This document shows positions 7,416 through 16,055 of a DNA stretch of 19,217 nt, in pieces. The DNA is taken from assembly GCA_005788145.1 (NCBI GenBank), contig SXYY01000111.1:1-19217 (forward strand). Reading direction: 5' to 3'. The DNA is from Bacteroidota bacterium. GTDB lineage: Bacteria; Bacteroidota; Bacteroidia; NS11-12g; UBA955. Each line of letters starts with the position of its first letter. Positions within the stretch are counted from its first letter, which is position 1. Both the position numbers and the translations under genes were made by a program. The notes beneath the pieces were generated by a model that was given only the letters and a program-made list of their open reading frames with translations, was not told the origin of the DNA and did not search any database.

Positions 7416-9335
7416 ATGTTGACATTGATGATATTTCTCCCTTTGGTGGGATTTGTGATTAACGGAACCCTGGGCAGATTTTTGCCCAAAGCCATATCTG
7501 GATGGTTGGGAACTGCGGCTGTGTTTGGTTCTTTTATCATCGCTCTAATGAGCTTCATGGACCTCACAGGCGATACCACCATGCCCGAAAGGATTTACAC
7601 CAAGTTGTTTACCTTTTTGCATGTGGGCAATTTCCACGTAGACTTTGCCTTCCAATTTGATCGTTTGTCGGCCGTGATGACCCTCATCATCACCGGTATC
7701 GGTACCCTGATACACATGTATTCGATTGCTTACATGCACGAAGACGATGGGTTTTATAAGTTCTTCGCCTATCTTAATTTGTTTATTTTCAACATGTTGG
7801 TGTTGGTATTGGGCTCAAATTACCTCATGTTGTTCTTTGGATGGGAAGGGGTAGGACTGTGTTCTTATTTACTGATTGGATTCTGGTATAAGAACGCGAG
7901 TTATGGAAAAGCTGCCCGCAAAGCATTCATCATGAACCGCATCGGTGACTTGGGCTTGTTGATGGGCTTGTTTTTGATTTACGATACGTATGGCACCTTC
8001 GAGTATCAAGATGTTTTTAGATTGGTGTTTGTTGGTTCTGTCGAGTCTAACGCAGTCAATACAGCCATCGCCTTGCTATTGTTCATCGGCGCCATGGGCA
8101 AAAGTGCTCAGATTCCTTTATATACCTGGTTGCCCGATGCGATGGCAGGTCCAACACCGGTGTCTGCGTTGATTCACGCCGCTACCATGGTGACCGCCGG
8201 CATTTATTTGGTGATTCGTTCCGAAGCCATTTATGCCTTATCGCCCATTGCACGCGAAGTGGTGATGTGGATTGGATTGGCTACGTCCATCATGGCGGCG
8301 CTGATTGGATTGAAACAAAACGACATCAAAAAAGTATTGGCCTACAGTACGGTGAGTCAGTTGGGATTGATGTTCATTGCCTTGGGTTGCGGTGCATACA
8401 CTGCGGCGTTGTTCCATGTGATCACCCACGCGTTCTTCAAGGCCCTGTTGTTCTTGGGTTCGGGCAGTGTGATTCATGGAATGCATCACGAACAGGATAT
8501 CCGCCACATGGGTGGTTTGCGCAAAAAAATGCCGCTTACCTACATCACATTCTTGATTGGAACCCTGGCCATCACAGGATTCCCATTCTTGTCGGGCTTC
8601 TTCTCAAAAGACGAAATTTTGGTTTCTGCCTTTGCACACAACAAATTGGTGTTTGCATTGGCTTTGATCAGTGCCGGAATTACCGGATTTTATATGTTTA
8701 GAATGTTCTTTGTTACCTTTCACGGAACCTACAGAAATAGCCATCACGCCTACGATAAAGTGCATGAAAGTCCTTTGTTGATGACTTTGCCATTGTTGGT
8801 GTTGGCGGTGCTATCCGTTGTGGGTGGTGCAGTGAATTTGCCTCATTACTTGGGCGAGGGCATTTCAGGCATTTTGCATCATACCTTGAGTTATGATGGC
8901 GGTGGAAAGTTTTCTCCAATCTTGATGTATCCTGAACATATGCCGGAAATCGAACACACCACCGAATGGTTGTTGTTGGCGATGGCGGTATCGGTTTTTG
9001 TCATTGCCTTTTTGTATACCCGCAACAAATATGTTACCCAAGCTGCAGTGCCTGAATCGGACGAAGCACAGGCGGGCATGGGTAAGGTTTTGGCAAACAA
9101 ATTTTATGTGGACGAAGCCTACGATACAGCATTTGTATCGCCCATTGAAGCAGCGGGAGATGTGGTTGGAACCTATGTAGATGACAAAGGAGTTAAAGGC
9201 CTCGTGGATGGATTTGGTTCGGGTTCAAATTTTATCAGTCGTTTGCTGTCGAAAATCCAAAACGGAAACATTGAGTATTATTTGGTTTATATGGTGATTG
9301 GTGTCGCCTTGTTGTTGGCTTTTAATCTGTTTTAA
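7416..9335 (+). CDS. nuoL: NADH-quinone oxidoreductase subunit L (antiporter-like)
   Basis: The 639-residue distal antiporter-like subunit of the membrane arm, about 16 helices including the long lateral helix near the C-terminus. Key charged residues of the proton channel are in place: Glu144 (FGWEGVGLCSYLL), Lys229 (MGKSAQIPLYTWLPDAM, 227-243), His254 (VSALIHAATMV), Lys342 (HAFFKALLFLG) and Lys398 (GFFSKDEIL). The C-terminal part (about 550-620) holds the loop FYVDEAYD and GFGSGS before a final membrane helix. ATG at 7416 is preceded by AAGGGTAAGG, one of the few plausible ribosome binding sites in the window. It ends 2 bases before nuoM. Confidence 0.97.
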   Translation: MLTLMIFLPLVGFVINGTLGRFLPKAISGWLGTAAVFGSFIIALMSFMDLTGDTTMPERIYTKLFTFLHVGNFHVDFAFQFDRLSAVMTLIITGIGTLIHMYSIAYMHEDDGFYKFFAYLNLFIFNMLVLVLGSNYLMLFFGWEGVGLCSYLLIGFWYKNASYGKAARKAFIMNRIGDLGLLMGLFLIYDTYGTFEYQDVFRLVFVGSVESNAVNTAIALLLFIGAMGKSAQIPLYTWLPDAMAGPTPVSALIHAATMVTAGIYLVIRSEAIYALSPIAREVVMWIGLATSIMAALIGLKQNDIKKVLAYSTVSQLGLMFIALGCGAYTAALFHVITHAFFKALLFLGSGSVIHGMHHEQDIRHMGGLRKKMPLTYITFLIGTLAITGFPFLSGFFSKDEILVSAFAHNKLVFALALISAGITGFYMFRMFFVTFHGTYRNSHHAYDKVHESPLLMTLPLLVLAVLSVVGGAVNLPHYLGEGISGILHHTLSYDGGGKFSPILMYPEHMPEIEHTTEWLLLAMAVSVFVIAFLYTRNKYVTQAAVPESDEAQAGMGKVLANKFYVDEAYDTAFVSPIEAAGDVVGTYVDDKGVKGLVDGFGSGSNFISRLLSKIQNGNIEYYLVYMVIGVALLLAFNLF

Positions 9336-9337
9336 TC

Positions 9338-10777
9338 ATGGAAGTAATAATCATTCCAATATTGGCTTCCATCGCGGTGATGGCTTTGGGCAAAAAGAAT
9401 CAAATTTGGTTGTCGGCCCTGCTGTCGATGTTGCCCTTGGTTTTTGTTGCACAGTTTTTTAATCGAGTGGGCGTAGACGGTGGTTGGAAGACCCTGTTCG
9501 ATCAGCCTTGGATTTCTGACAACATTCGTTTTACCACAGGTTTTGACGGACTTACGGGCATTTTGTTGTTATTGACAAACATTTTGGTTCTGGTTATCAT
9601 TTTGGGCGGAATTCGCAATGATGAGCATCGTGTGAAAATCACTGCATTGACATTGTTTATGCAAGGTGCGTTAAACGGAGTTTTCATGGCGCAAGATGGA
9701 TTGATGTTCTACATCTTCTGGGAGTTGGCCTTGATTCCAATTTACTTCATCACCCTTACCATGAGCGGTGTAAATGCCTTCAAAATCACCCTGAGATTCT
9801 TCATCTACACTTTTGTGGGTTCTCTGGCGATGTTGGCGAGTTTGATATACTTGTTCTTACATACCGCGAATTATTCATTCGCATTTGAAGCGCTTCGTGC
9901 AGTTGAATTGTCACACACCGAATCAATTTTTGTTGGCGGTGGTATTTTGTTGGCCTTCTTGGTGAAGATTCCCGTGTTGCCATTCCACTCTTGGCAGGCA
10001 GATACATACACCAATACACCTGCGGCGGGTACCATGCTTTTGAGTGGTATCATGCTGAAAATGGGTTTGTATGGTTTGCTGCGTTGGTTTTTGCCTTTGG
10101 CGCCAGAGAGCATCGAATTCTATCAACCTTGGGTCATCGGATTGTCGGTTGCAGGCGTGTTGTATGGGGCTTTGATTGCGATCCGACAGAAGGACATGAA
10201 GCGATTGGTGGCATTTTCTTCTCTGTCGCACGTAGGTTTGATCGCCGCAGGGATTTTCACCCTGACATTAGAAGGCTTGGAAGGCAGCGTGATTCAGCTT
10301 TTTGTTCACGGTATCAATGTGGTGGGCTTGTTTTTGGTGATTGAACTGATCGAAAGAAGCACTGGAACACGGATGTTGCGCGAATTGGGCGGATTGGCGA
10401 AGAACAACCGCTTGTTCATGATTTTCTTCATGTTGATTGCATTGGGTACCGTGGCTGTGCCATTCACCAATGGATTTCCAGGGGAATTGTTGTTGCTGAA
10501 GTCGTTGTATGCTTACCGACCCAACCTATCGTTGTTGGCAGGTTTAACGATCATATTCTGTGCGGTTTATGTCTTTAGAATGGTTCAGTTTAGTATGTTT
10601 GGAGAAGGTAAGGGGGAAGTAGCAAGTTTGAAATGGAATGAAATATTGGCTTTTGGAATCATCACATTCTTTATTTTGGGATTGGGTTTCATGCCACAAA
10701 TGTTAATAGATATCGTGCACAACAGTATTGTACAAATTGGTCAATGGGTTTCTGAAGCAAGGGGGGTGATGTCATGA
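9338..10777 (+). CDS. nuoM: NADH-quinone oxidoreductase subunit M (antiporter-like)
   Basis: A 479-residue antiporter-like proton-pumping subunit of complex I, about 14 helices. Conserved features: Glu129 (FYIFWELALIPIYF), Lys210 in LVKIPVLPFHSWQADTYTN (208-226), Lys241 (MLKMGLYGLLRW), the HVGLIAAG stretch (298-305) and Glu383 in GFPGELLLLKSL (379-390), the usual charged residue of the later channel. Length is a little shorter than many homologues, with no broken region. The stop codon overlaps the nuoN start by 4 bases (ATGA). Confidence 0.96.
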   Translation: MEVIIIPILASIAVMALGKKNQIWLSALLSMLPLVFVAQFFNRVGVDGGWKTLFDQPWISDNIRFTTGFDGLTGILLLLTNILVLVIILGGIRNDEHRVKITALTLFMQGALNGVFMAQDGLMFYIFWELALIPIYFITLTMSGVNAFKITLRFFIYTFVGSLAMLASLIYLFLHTANYSFAFEALRAVELSHTESIFVGGGILLAFLVKIPVLPFHSWQADTYTNTPAAGTMLLSGIMLKMGLYGLLRWFLPLAPESIEFYQPWVIGLSVAGVLYGALIAIRQKDMKRLVAFSSLSHVGLIAAGIFTLTLEGLEGSVIQLFVHGINVVGLFLVIELIERSTGTRMLRELGGLAKNNRLFMIFFMLIALGTVAVPFTNGFPGELLLLKSLYAYRPNLSLLAGLTIIFCAVYVFRMVQFSMFGEGKGEVASLKWNEILAFGIITFFILGLGFMPQMLIDIVHNSIVQIGQWVSEARGVMS

Positions 10778-12159
10778 TCGCCTTGTTTGTAACCTTTTTC
10801 AGCGCCGTGGTGTTGCTGTTTTTGGGTCTGAACAAAAAGGAATCGAACTATTCCATTTTTGCGGCGATTTCATTGTTTGTTTCAGCGGGTCTGTCATGGG
10901 CTTGTTCGGCAAATTTGATTTCTTTCGGCCTTTTGGAGTCTTGGGTGCCTGCCAATATGATGTCGTTTGGTAAAGAACAACACTTGTTCTCTGCGTTATT
11001 GGCTTTCATCGTGGGTTTGATCATTTTGATGTTCAGGAAGAATGAATTTGTTGGCAACGACCAGTTGGGCTTGATGATGTTTAGTTTGTGTGGTGCTTAC
11101 ATGATGGTTTCTTACCAGCATTTGGTGATGTTGTTTTTGGGCATCGAAGTGTTGTCGATTCCGCTATTTGTTTTGGCAGGTGCTAGCAAGACCAATTTGG
11201 CTTCCAATGAGGCTTCGTTGAAATACTTCTTGATGGGTGCGTTTTCTACCGGGATTTTCCTGTTGGGAACGGCTTTCATTTATGGAGGTACCGGATCGTT
11301 GGAGTTGGAAATGATGGGGATTAAGCCCAGTTTCATGCACGCAATGCAAGGGATGCCATTGCCAGTATTGATCAACGCGGGAATCGTCTTGATGAGTGTG
11401 GGTTTGCTATTCAAAGTGGCGGCTGCTCCGTTCCATTTTTGGGCACCAGATGTGTATGAAGGCAGTCCCAATCGCACAACCTTGTTCATGGCTACCGTTG
11501 TGAAGATTGCTGCTTTTGTGGCTTTCTATCGTTTCTTGAATACGTTTGCTGGAATCGCAGATGCCTGGAAAGGCTGGATTTCTATATTGGGTGCAATGAC
11601 CATTCTATGGGGTAACCTCGCTGCATTGAATCAATCTTCTGTGAAACGCACATTGGCATTTAGTAGTATCGCGCACGCTGGTTATTTGGTGATGTTCTTG
11701 CTCATGGCCGATGGTACAAATACTTGGATTTTATGGTTCTACGGTTTGGCCTATGCCTTGGCCAGCGTGTTGGTGTTCTCCATCGCCAATCAACTCTCGG
11801 TTAGTACCGGTAAAAACGATTTTAGTGCATTCAATGGCCTCGCCAAACGTTCGCCGTTTGTGGGTGTAGCTTTGGTTATTGGCGTCTTGTCGATGGCCGG
11901 AATACCGGTGAGTGCTGGTTTTAACGCCAAGTTTTATCTATTCTCTTTCGCTTGGCAACACATGCCTTGGTTGGTAGGCTTGGGATTGTTGGGTTCTGCC
12001 ATCAGCGTAGGTTACTACTTCAAGTTCTTCAAACATGCATTCATGCAAGAAAGTGAAGATGCATCTCCTGTGCTGGATCGCGGTTTATTACTGTTGCTAT
12101 CGGCATTGATATTGTTACTGGGTGCGATGCCTTGGGCTGTGCTCAACGGTATTTTCTAA
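10774..12159 (+). CDS. nuoN: NADH-quinone oxidoreductase subunit N (antiporter-like)
   Basis: A 461-residue antiporter-like subunit that closes the nuo cluster. Channel residues visible: Glu125 (FLGIEVLSIPLFVLAG), Lys214 in LLFKVAAAPFHFWAPDVYEG (211-230) and Lys244 (ATVVKIAAFVAF). AGIPVSAGFNAKFYLF, near residue 380, is the usual late motif with the lysine of the second half-channel. A purine-rich AAGGGGGGTGATG inside the end of nuoM sits just before the start and may help translation. It converges on a minus-strand gene with only 16 bases between the stop codons; no hairpin terminator is visible there. Confidence 0.95.
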   Translation: MIALFVTFFSAVVLLFLGLNKKESNYSIFAAISLFVSAGLSWACSANLISFGLLESWVPANMMSFGKEQHLFSALLAFIVGLIILMFRKNEFVGNDQLGLMMFSLCGAYMMVSYQHLVMLFLGIEVLSIPLFVLAGASKTNLASNEASLKYFLMGAFSTGIFLLGTAFIYGGTGSLELEMMGIKPSFMHAMQGMPLPVLINAGIVLMSVGLLFKVAAAPFHFWAPDVYEGSPNRTTLFMATVVKIAAFVAFYRFLNTFAGIADAWKGWISILGAMTILWGNLAALNQSSVKRTLAFSSIAHAGYLVMFLLMADGTNTWILWFYGLAYALASVLVFSIANQLSVSTGKNDFSAFNGLAKRSPFVGVALVIGVLSMAGIPVSAGFNAKFYLFSFAWQHMPWLVGLGLLGSAISVGYYFKFFKHAFMQESEDASPVLDRGLLLLLSALILLLGAMPWAVLNGIF

Positions 12160-12175
12160 GTTGTTTCCGCGGTGA

Positions 12176-12763
12176 TCAAAACCGTATACCAAATCGGAAT
12201 TGAAGGGGTCCGAATGGCATGTTGCGCGAGAAATCGCCGTTTGTTGAGAGTCCGATAGACGCCCAACTGGCCATGTCTTCGCCGTAAACAAATCCAAGCA
12301 TGACGATGGGACTGCTAACCCAACCTCTTTTTTGTTCTTCGATTAAAAAAGCATTGACTGCACGGTATTCCGCTTGAAAGAAGATTTGATTGATGGATAA
12401 GCGGGCGAATCCAAACACACCGCCCATGGTTGACGCATTGTATATGGCCAAGTTGACACCCCCACCCAAAAACAAACGCTCATTTAAACTCGCACCCGCT
12501 TGTGGGTCAAGGGATAAGAACAAAACGTTCTGACTGCCATTGGTGGCTACTTCAATTCCTTTGTACAGCGATACGATATCCAAAATACTGGGATTTTCTT
12601 CGTAATCGTCGATGAGTGTATCGCCTGTGAGTTTTTGTTTTCTATTGGATTGCGCTGCGCTGCTCGACTCGCGATTTTCTCCGTTTATACCATCGTACTG
12701 CCCATAACAAAATTGACTTACCAAGAAGAGGATAAAAACTGTAAAACCTTTGGGTTGAAACAT
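12176..12763 (-). CDS. Small exported protein of unknown function, possible outer-membrane beta-barrel
   Basis: A 195-residue protein starting at the ATG at 12763, which gives a compact signal peptide (MFQPKGFTVFILFLVSQFCYG, cleavage before Q); an upstream start 8 codons earlier would lengthen it needlessly. After a polar Ser/Asn-rich stretch, the second half alternates polar and hydrophobic residues with many glycines and aromatics (LFLGGGVNLAIY, GVFGFARLSI, QIFFQAEYRAV, PIVMLGFVYG, LQFRFGIRF) and ends in Phe, as outer-membrane barrel proteins do. I do not recognise a family. It is convergent with nuoN and divergent from serC, and forms no obvious operon. Confidence 0.7.
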   Translation of the reverse strand: MFQPKGFTVFILFLVSQFCYGQYDGINGENRESSSAAQSNRKQKLTGDTLIDDYEENPSILDIVSLYKGIEVATNGSQNVLFLSLDPQAGASLNERLFLGGGVNLAIYNASTMGGVFGFARLSINQIFFQAEYRAVNAFLIEEQKRGWVSSPIVMLGFVYGEDMASWASIGLSTNGDFSRNMPFGPLQFRFGIRF

Positions 12764-12773
12764 GGTTGATTGC

Positions 12774-12804
12774 TTGTTTAGCCGCAATTATACGCGTAAA
12801 ATTG
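12774..12804 (+). promoter_or_regulatory. Candidate promoter of the serC-serA-DUF1015 operon
   Basis: TTG (12774-12776), a 20-base spacer and TAAAATTG (12797-12804) fit the Bacteroidota pattern with one mismatch in the -7 box. The box ends 17 bases before the serC ATG at 12822. No regulatory RNA structure is visible in the short leader. Confidence 0.4.
12785..12792 (-). promoter_or_regulatory. Candidate -7 box for the small exported protein
   Basis: On the minus strand TATAATTG matches TAnnTTTG with one mismatch, 21 bases before the start codon at 12763. No TTTG is found at the usual distance. It lies within the spacer of the opposite-strand serC promoter candidate, so the two would compete if both are real. 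Confidence 0.25.
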
Positions 12805-12821
12805 TAACTGTTTAGGCAACT

Positions 12822-13892
12822 ATGTCAAAGATTCACAATTTCTCTGCAGGTCCCTCCATTTTGGCAGAGAGTGCTTTTGAAAAAAGCATACTGGACATCC
12901 GCAATTTTGCTGGTACAGGTTTGAGCATTTTGGAAGTTTCTCACCGAGGCAAAGAGTTTGAAAAAGTCATGGCAGATACTGCACAATTGGTGAGGGATTT
13001 ACTATCCGTTCCCGACAACTATGATGTGCTGTTTTTGCAAGGTGGTGCTAGCACACAGTTTTTTCAGATCCCGTTGAACTTCTTAAAAACCAAGGCTGCC
13101 TACACCCAAACAGGTACATGGGCCAGTCGTGCGATCATTGAAGCCCAAGGGTATGGACAAACAGAAGTTTTGGCATCCAGTAAATCAGCCAATTTCTCTT
13201 TTGTGCCCAAAGATTATACCGTTCCTGCAGATGCCGATTATTTTCATTGCACCAGCAACAACACCATTTTTGGTACACAAATCAAGGAGTATCCCAATTG
13301 TGGCGATGTGCCATTGATTTGCGATATGAGTTCAGATATTTTTTCAAAACCTGTGGATGTTTCAAAATTCGCGATGATCTATGCCGGAGCCCAAAAGAAC
13401 ATGGGACCCGCCGGTGTTACATTGGTGATTTTGAGAAAGGACATGTACAGCCGTGTTGCGAATCGACACATCCCAACCATGATGAAATACAGCATTCATG
13501 CGGAAAATGACAGCATGTACAATACACCGCCGGTTTTCCCCATTTTGGTATCAAAGTATAACCTCGAATGGGTAAAGGAAGTGGGTGGTGTTGAAGCCAT
13601 GGCCGTGAGGAATACAGCGAAGGCGGATTTGCTCTACAACGCCATCGACGATAGTCCTTACTTCAAGGGAACTGCAGCCGTTGAAGATCGCTCTCAAATG
13701 AACGTTTGTTTTGTGTTTAATGAAGAACATTTGCATTTGGAAGAGAAATTCAATCAAGCTTGCAAAGAAGCCAATTTGTTGGGCCTGAAAGGACATCGCT
13801 CTGTAGGCGGATATCGTGCATCTCTATACAATGCATTGCCATTGGAGAGTGTACAAGCATTGGTTAACGTAATGGAAAATTTCGCATCATGA
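12822..13892 (+). CDS. serC: Phosphoserine aminotransferase
   Basis: A cytoplasmic PLP enzyme that transfers an amino group from glutamate to 3-phosphohydroxypyruvate, giving O-phospho-L-serine; the same family also acts in pyridoxal phosphate synthesis in some bacteria. At 356 residues it has normal length. Signatures: NFSAGPSIL (6-14), EVSHRGKEF (38-46) for substrate phosphate, FLQGGASTQF (71-80), TGTW (97-100), DMSSDIFSKP (168-177) for the PLP pyridine, and the Schiff-base Lys192 in YAGAQKNMGPAG (187-198). HRSVGGYRASLYNA near the C-terminus is also typical. The stop overlaps the serA start by 4 bases (ATGA), so the two pathway enzymes are translationally coupled. Confidence 0.97.
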   Translation: MSKIHNFSAGPSILAESAFEKSILDIRNFAGTGLSILEVSHRGKEFEKVMADTAQLVRDLLSVPDNYDVLFLQGGASTQFFQIPLNFLKTKAAYTQTGTWASRAIIEAQGYGQTEVLASSKSANFSFVPKDYTVPADADYFHCTSNNTIFGTQIKEYPNCGDVPLICDMSSDIFSKPVDVSKFAMIYAGAQKNMGPAGVTLVILRKDMYSRVANRHIPTMMKYSIHAENDSMYNTPPVFPILVSKYNLEWVKEVGGVEAMAVRNTAKADLLYNAIDDSPYFKGTAAVEDRSQMNVCFVFNEEHLHLEEKFNQACKEANLLGLKGHRSVGGYRASLYNALPLESVQALVNVMENFAS

Positions 13893-14836
13893 GGGTTTTG
13901 GCGAACGACGGCATTGATGCTGCAGGAAAACAAATTTTAGAAGCGGCAGGCTTTGAGGTGATTACCAACAAAGTGGCGCAAGAGGAATTGCCCAATGTCA
14001 TTGGCGAATACGATGTACTGATTGTGCGCAGCGCAACCAAAGTGAATGCGAGTGTGATCAATGCTTCATCGCTGAAATTGATTGCGAGAGCCGGTGTGGG
14101 TTTGGACAACATCGACATGAAAGCGGCAGGCGAAAAAAACATCCCCGTGGTGAATACGCCCAATGCAAGTTCTCGTTCAGTGGCAGAATTGGTGTTTGCG
14201 CATTTATTCTCATTGTCGCGTTTTTTGCATAAAGCCAACCGACAAATGCCCACCAACGGAATCGATGGATTCAAAGACATGAAAAAAGTGTATTCTGATG
14301 GCTTTGAATTGATGGGGAAGAAGTTGGGTATCATCGGATTTGGTAGAATAGGACAAGAAGTGGCAAAAATGGCCATCGGATTGGGAATGGAAGTATTGGT
14401 CTATGATTATAAGCAACGGGAGTTTGATGTTGTTGTACAAATGGCCAAGGCGTATCAATCCAACAACTTTAAAGTGACCTTGAAAGGACAGTCATTGGAT
14501 ACAGTGTTGTCACAATCGGATTGTCTTACCATTCATACTCCGGGCAGTGCTGAGGTGATTGGTGCTGCTGAAATTGCCAAAATGAAGGCGGGTTCCGTAC
14601 TGATCAACTGTGCGCGTGGTGGTGTTGTGAACGAGGTTGCTTTGGCGGAAGCCTTGCAAAACGGACATATTTCATGTGCAGGTGTGGATGTTTTTGAAAA
14701 TGAACCCCCCACAAATGATTTGATGATTTCTCAGGATAACTGCAGTTTATCGCCCCATATTGGTGCTAGCACGAAGGAGGCGCAGGAACGCGTAGGTATA
14801 GAATTGGCGGAAAAGATTACGGGTTTCTTCAAATAG
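13889..14836 (+). CDS. serA: D-3-phosphoglycerate dehydrogenase, short type without ACT domain
   Basis: An NAD-dependent 2-hydroxyacid dehydrogenase of 315 residues. With serC just upstream, the substrate is very probably 3-phosphoglycerate, oxidised to 3-phosphohydroxypyruvate, the first step of serine synthesis. Features: VRSATKVN (47-54), RAGVGLDNID (67-76), Rossmann motif GFGRIG (150-155), catalytic Arg243 (NCARGGVVNE), Glu272 (NEPP) and His290 (SPHIGAST). The protein ends shortly after the substrate domain is completed, with none of the C-terminal ACT/ASB domains that give serine feedback inhibition in the E. coli enzyme, so allosteric control by serine through that route is not expected. 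It overlaps serC by 4 bases and precedes the DUF1015 gene by 7. Confidence 0.93.
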   Translation: MRVLANDGIDAAGKQILEAAGFEVITNKVAQEELPNVIGEYDVLIVRSATKVNASVINASSLKLIARAGVGLDNIDMKAAGEKNIPVVNTPNASSRSVAELVFAHLFSLSRFLHKANRQMPTNGIDGFKDMKKVYSDGFELMGKKLGIIGFGRIGQEVAKMAIGLGMEVLVYDYKQREFDVVVQMAKAYQSNNFKVTLKGQSLDTVLSQSDCLTIHTPGSAEVIGAAEIAKMKAGSVLINCARGGVVNEVALAEALQNGHISCAGVDVFENEPPTNDLMISQDNCSLSPHIGASTKEAQERVGIELAEKITGFFK

Positions 14837-14843
14837 TTTCGCT

Positions 14844-16055
14844 TTGACTGCACTTCGGATTCTTCCTTTTACAGCACTGGTCCCAACGCGGGATTTTCAG
14901 CAGCGCATTCCCACTTACGGTTCGGGAAAACTCCCACAATCTGCGCTGGAGACATTGGCCAGAGAGGAAGTGCTGAGTTACATTCGCATTGTCAAGCCTC
15001 AGTTTTTAAATCCTGCCATTGAGCAGGGAACCGATCAGTTTTACGAGGCAAGCAAATCCCATCTCGACCAATTGAAGTCGGCCGGGGCGTTAACCAGGTT
15101 GGATCAGACAATGTTTCTGTATGAACAAGTGCAACCGGGGATTGCGCCATTGCGCGGGGTAGTTTTGGCCGTTGCCGCCGAGAATTGCGCCGATGGTACT
15201 GTGAAAAAACACGAAAATGTGATTCAGATTAAGGTAGAAAGACTCGTCAAGCACATCGACGTGCTCAATTCGATTTCCGAGCCGGTGTTGTTGACCCAAA
15301 AATTGCCTGCCAACATCAAAGATTGGTTGCACACAACAAGAACCGCTGACCCATTGGTTGAAACCAAAGATACATTGGGCTTTATCCATCGCTTATGGCC
15401 GCTGTCGGAAGATGAGCAGTCATTGGTCGTTGAAGGGTTTGGGAAGTTGGATTCATTGTACATCGCTGACGGACACCATCGGGTAGCTGCAGTGACCCAG
15501 TACTTACAGGAATCGGGGAAGGCTGATCAACAGGGTTTGATGTCTTTGATAATGGATCAAGACGATTTGTTGATCAAGTCGTTTCATCGCATCATATCAG
15601 GTTGCGGGGTTGTGGATGTAGAGGCATATTTTTCGGATAATGGCATTCCTTATCGCGGTGTCTCTTTGGATGAAGAGCCAGTGGTGCAAGCCAATGAATC
15701 CATGGTGATGGACGCTAGCGGTTGTTTTGTGTTTTCTTTGGGCGAATCCAACACAGAAATGAATGCATTGGAAAAATTGGAGGTGACGAGGGTGGAAACG
15801 GGCATTATCTGCAATTTGATTGGTATTAAAAATACCAGCCACGATGATAGAATATCCTTTGTGCGCGGTGATACTCCATTGCAAACGATGAAATTAAAAA
15901 TTGACCAAGGGGAATGTGATTGTGTGTTTGTGTTGCCAGCAAACTCCTTCGATCAAGTGGAGGCCGTGGCAGATCAAAACCTAACCATGCCGCCCAAAAG
16001 TACCTGGATTGAACCCAAATTACTCACCGGGTTCATTACACAACAGTTTGATTAG
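14844..16055 (+). CDS. DUF1015 family protein in the serine-biosynthesis operon
   Basis: A cytoplasmic protein of 403 residues with a TTG start at 14844, 7 bases after the serA stop; there is no ATG until residue 90, and the first residues (RILPFTALVPT) look like a normal family N-terminus, so TTG is accepted. Recognisable family marks are YIADGHHRVAA (206-216), KHENVI (122-127) and a C-terminal MPPKSTWIEPKLLTGF (382-397). The activity is not established. The ADGHHR motif recalls ParB/sulfiredoxin-fold proteins, some of which are free-serine kinases (archaeal SerK, staphylococcal SbnI), and its place behind serC-serA suggests a job with serine or phosphoserine, for example as a kinase, a phosphatase-like enzyme or a sensor. 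No conventional serB gene is present in the window. The stop codon overlaps that of the convergent regulator gene. Confidence 0.9.
   Translation: MTALRILPFTALVPTRDFQQRIPTYGSGKLPQSALETLAREEVLSYIRIVKPQFLNPAIEQGTDQFYEASKSHLDQLKSAGALTRLDQTMFLYEQVQPGIAPLRGVVLAVAAENCADGTVKKHENVIQIKVERLVKHIDVLNSISEPVLLTQKLPANIKDWLHTTRTADPLVETKDTLGFIHRLWPLSEDEQSLVVEGFGKLDSLYIADGHHRVAAVTQYLQESGKADQQGLMSLIMDQDDLLIKSFHRIISGCGVVDVEAYFSDNGIPYRGVSLDEEPVVQANESMVMDASGCFVFSLGESNTEMNALEKLEVTRVETGIICNLIGIKNTSHDDRISFVRGDTPLQTMKLKIDQGECDCVFVLPANSFDQVEAVADQNLTMPPKSTWIEPKLLTGFITQQFD

Noticed and set aside
12160..12175. Possible terminator between nuoN and the convergent gene (CCGCGG)
   Set aside because: The 6-base palindrome has no loop and no T-run follows; 16 bases are too few for an intrinsic terminator outside the genes.
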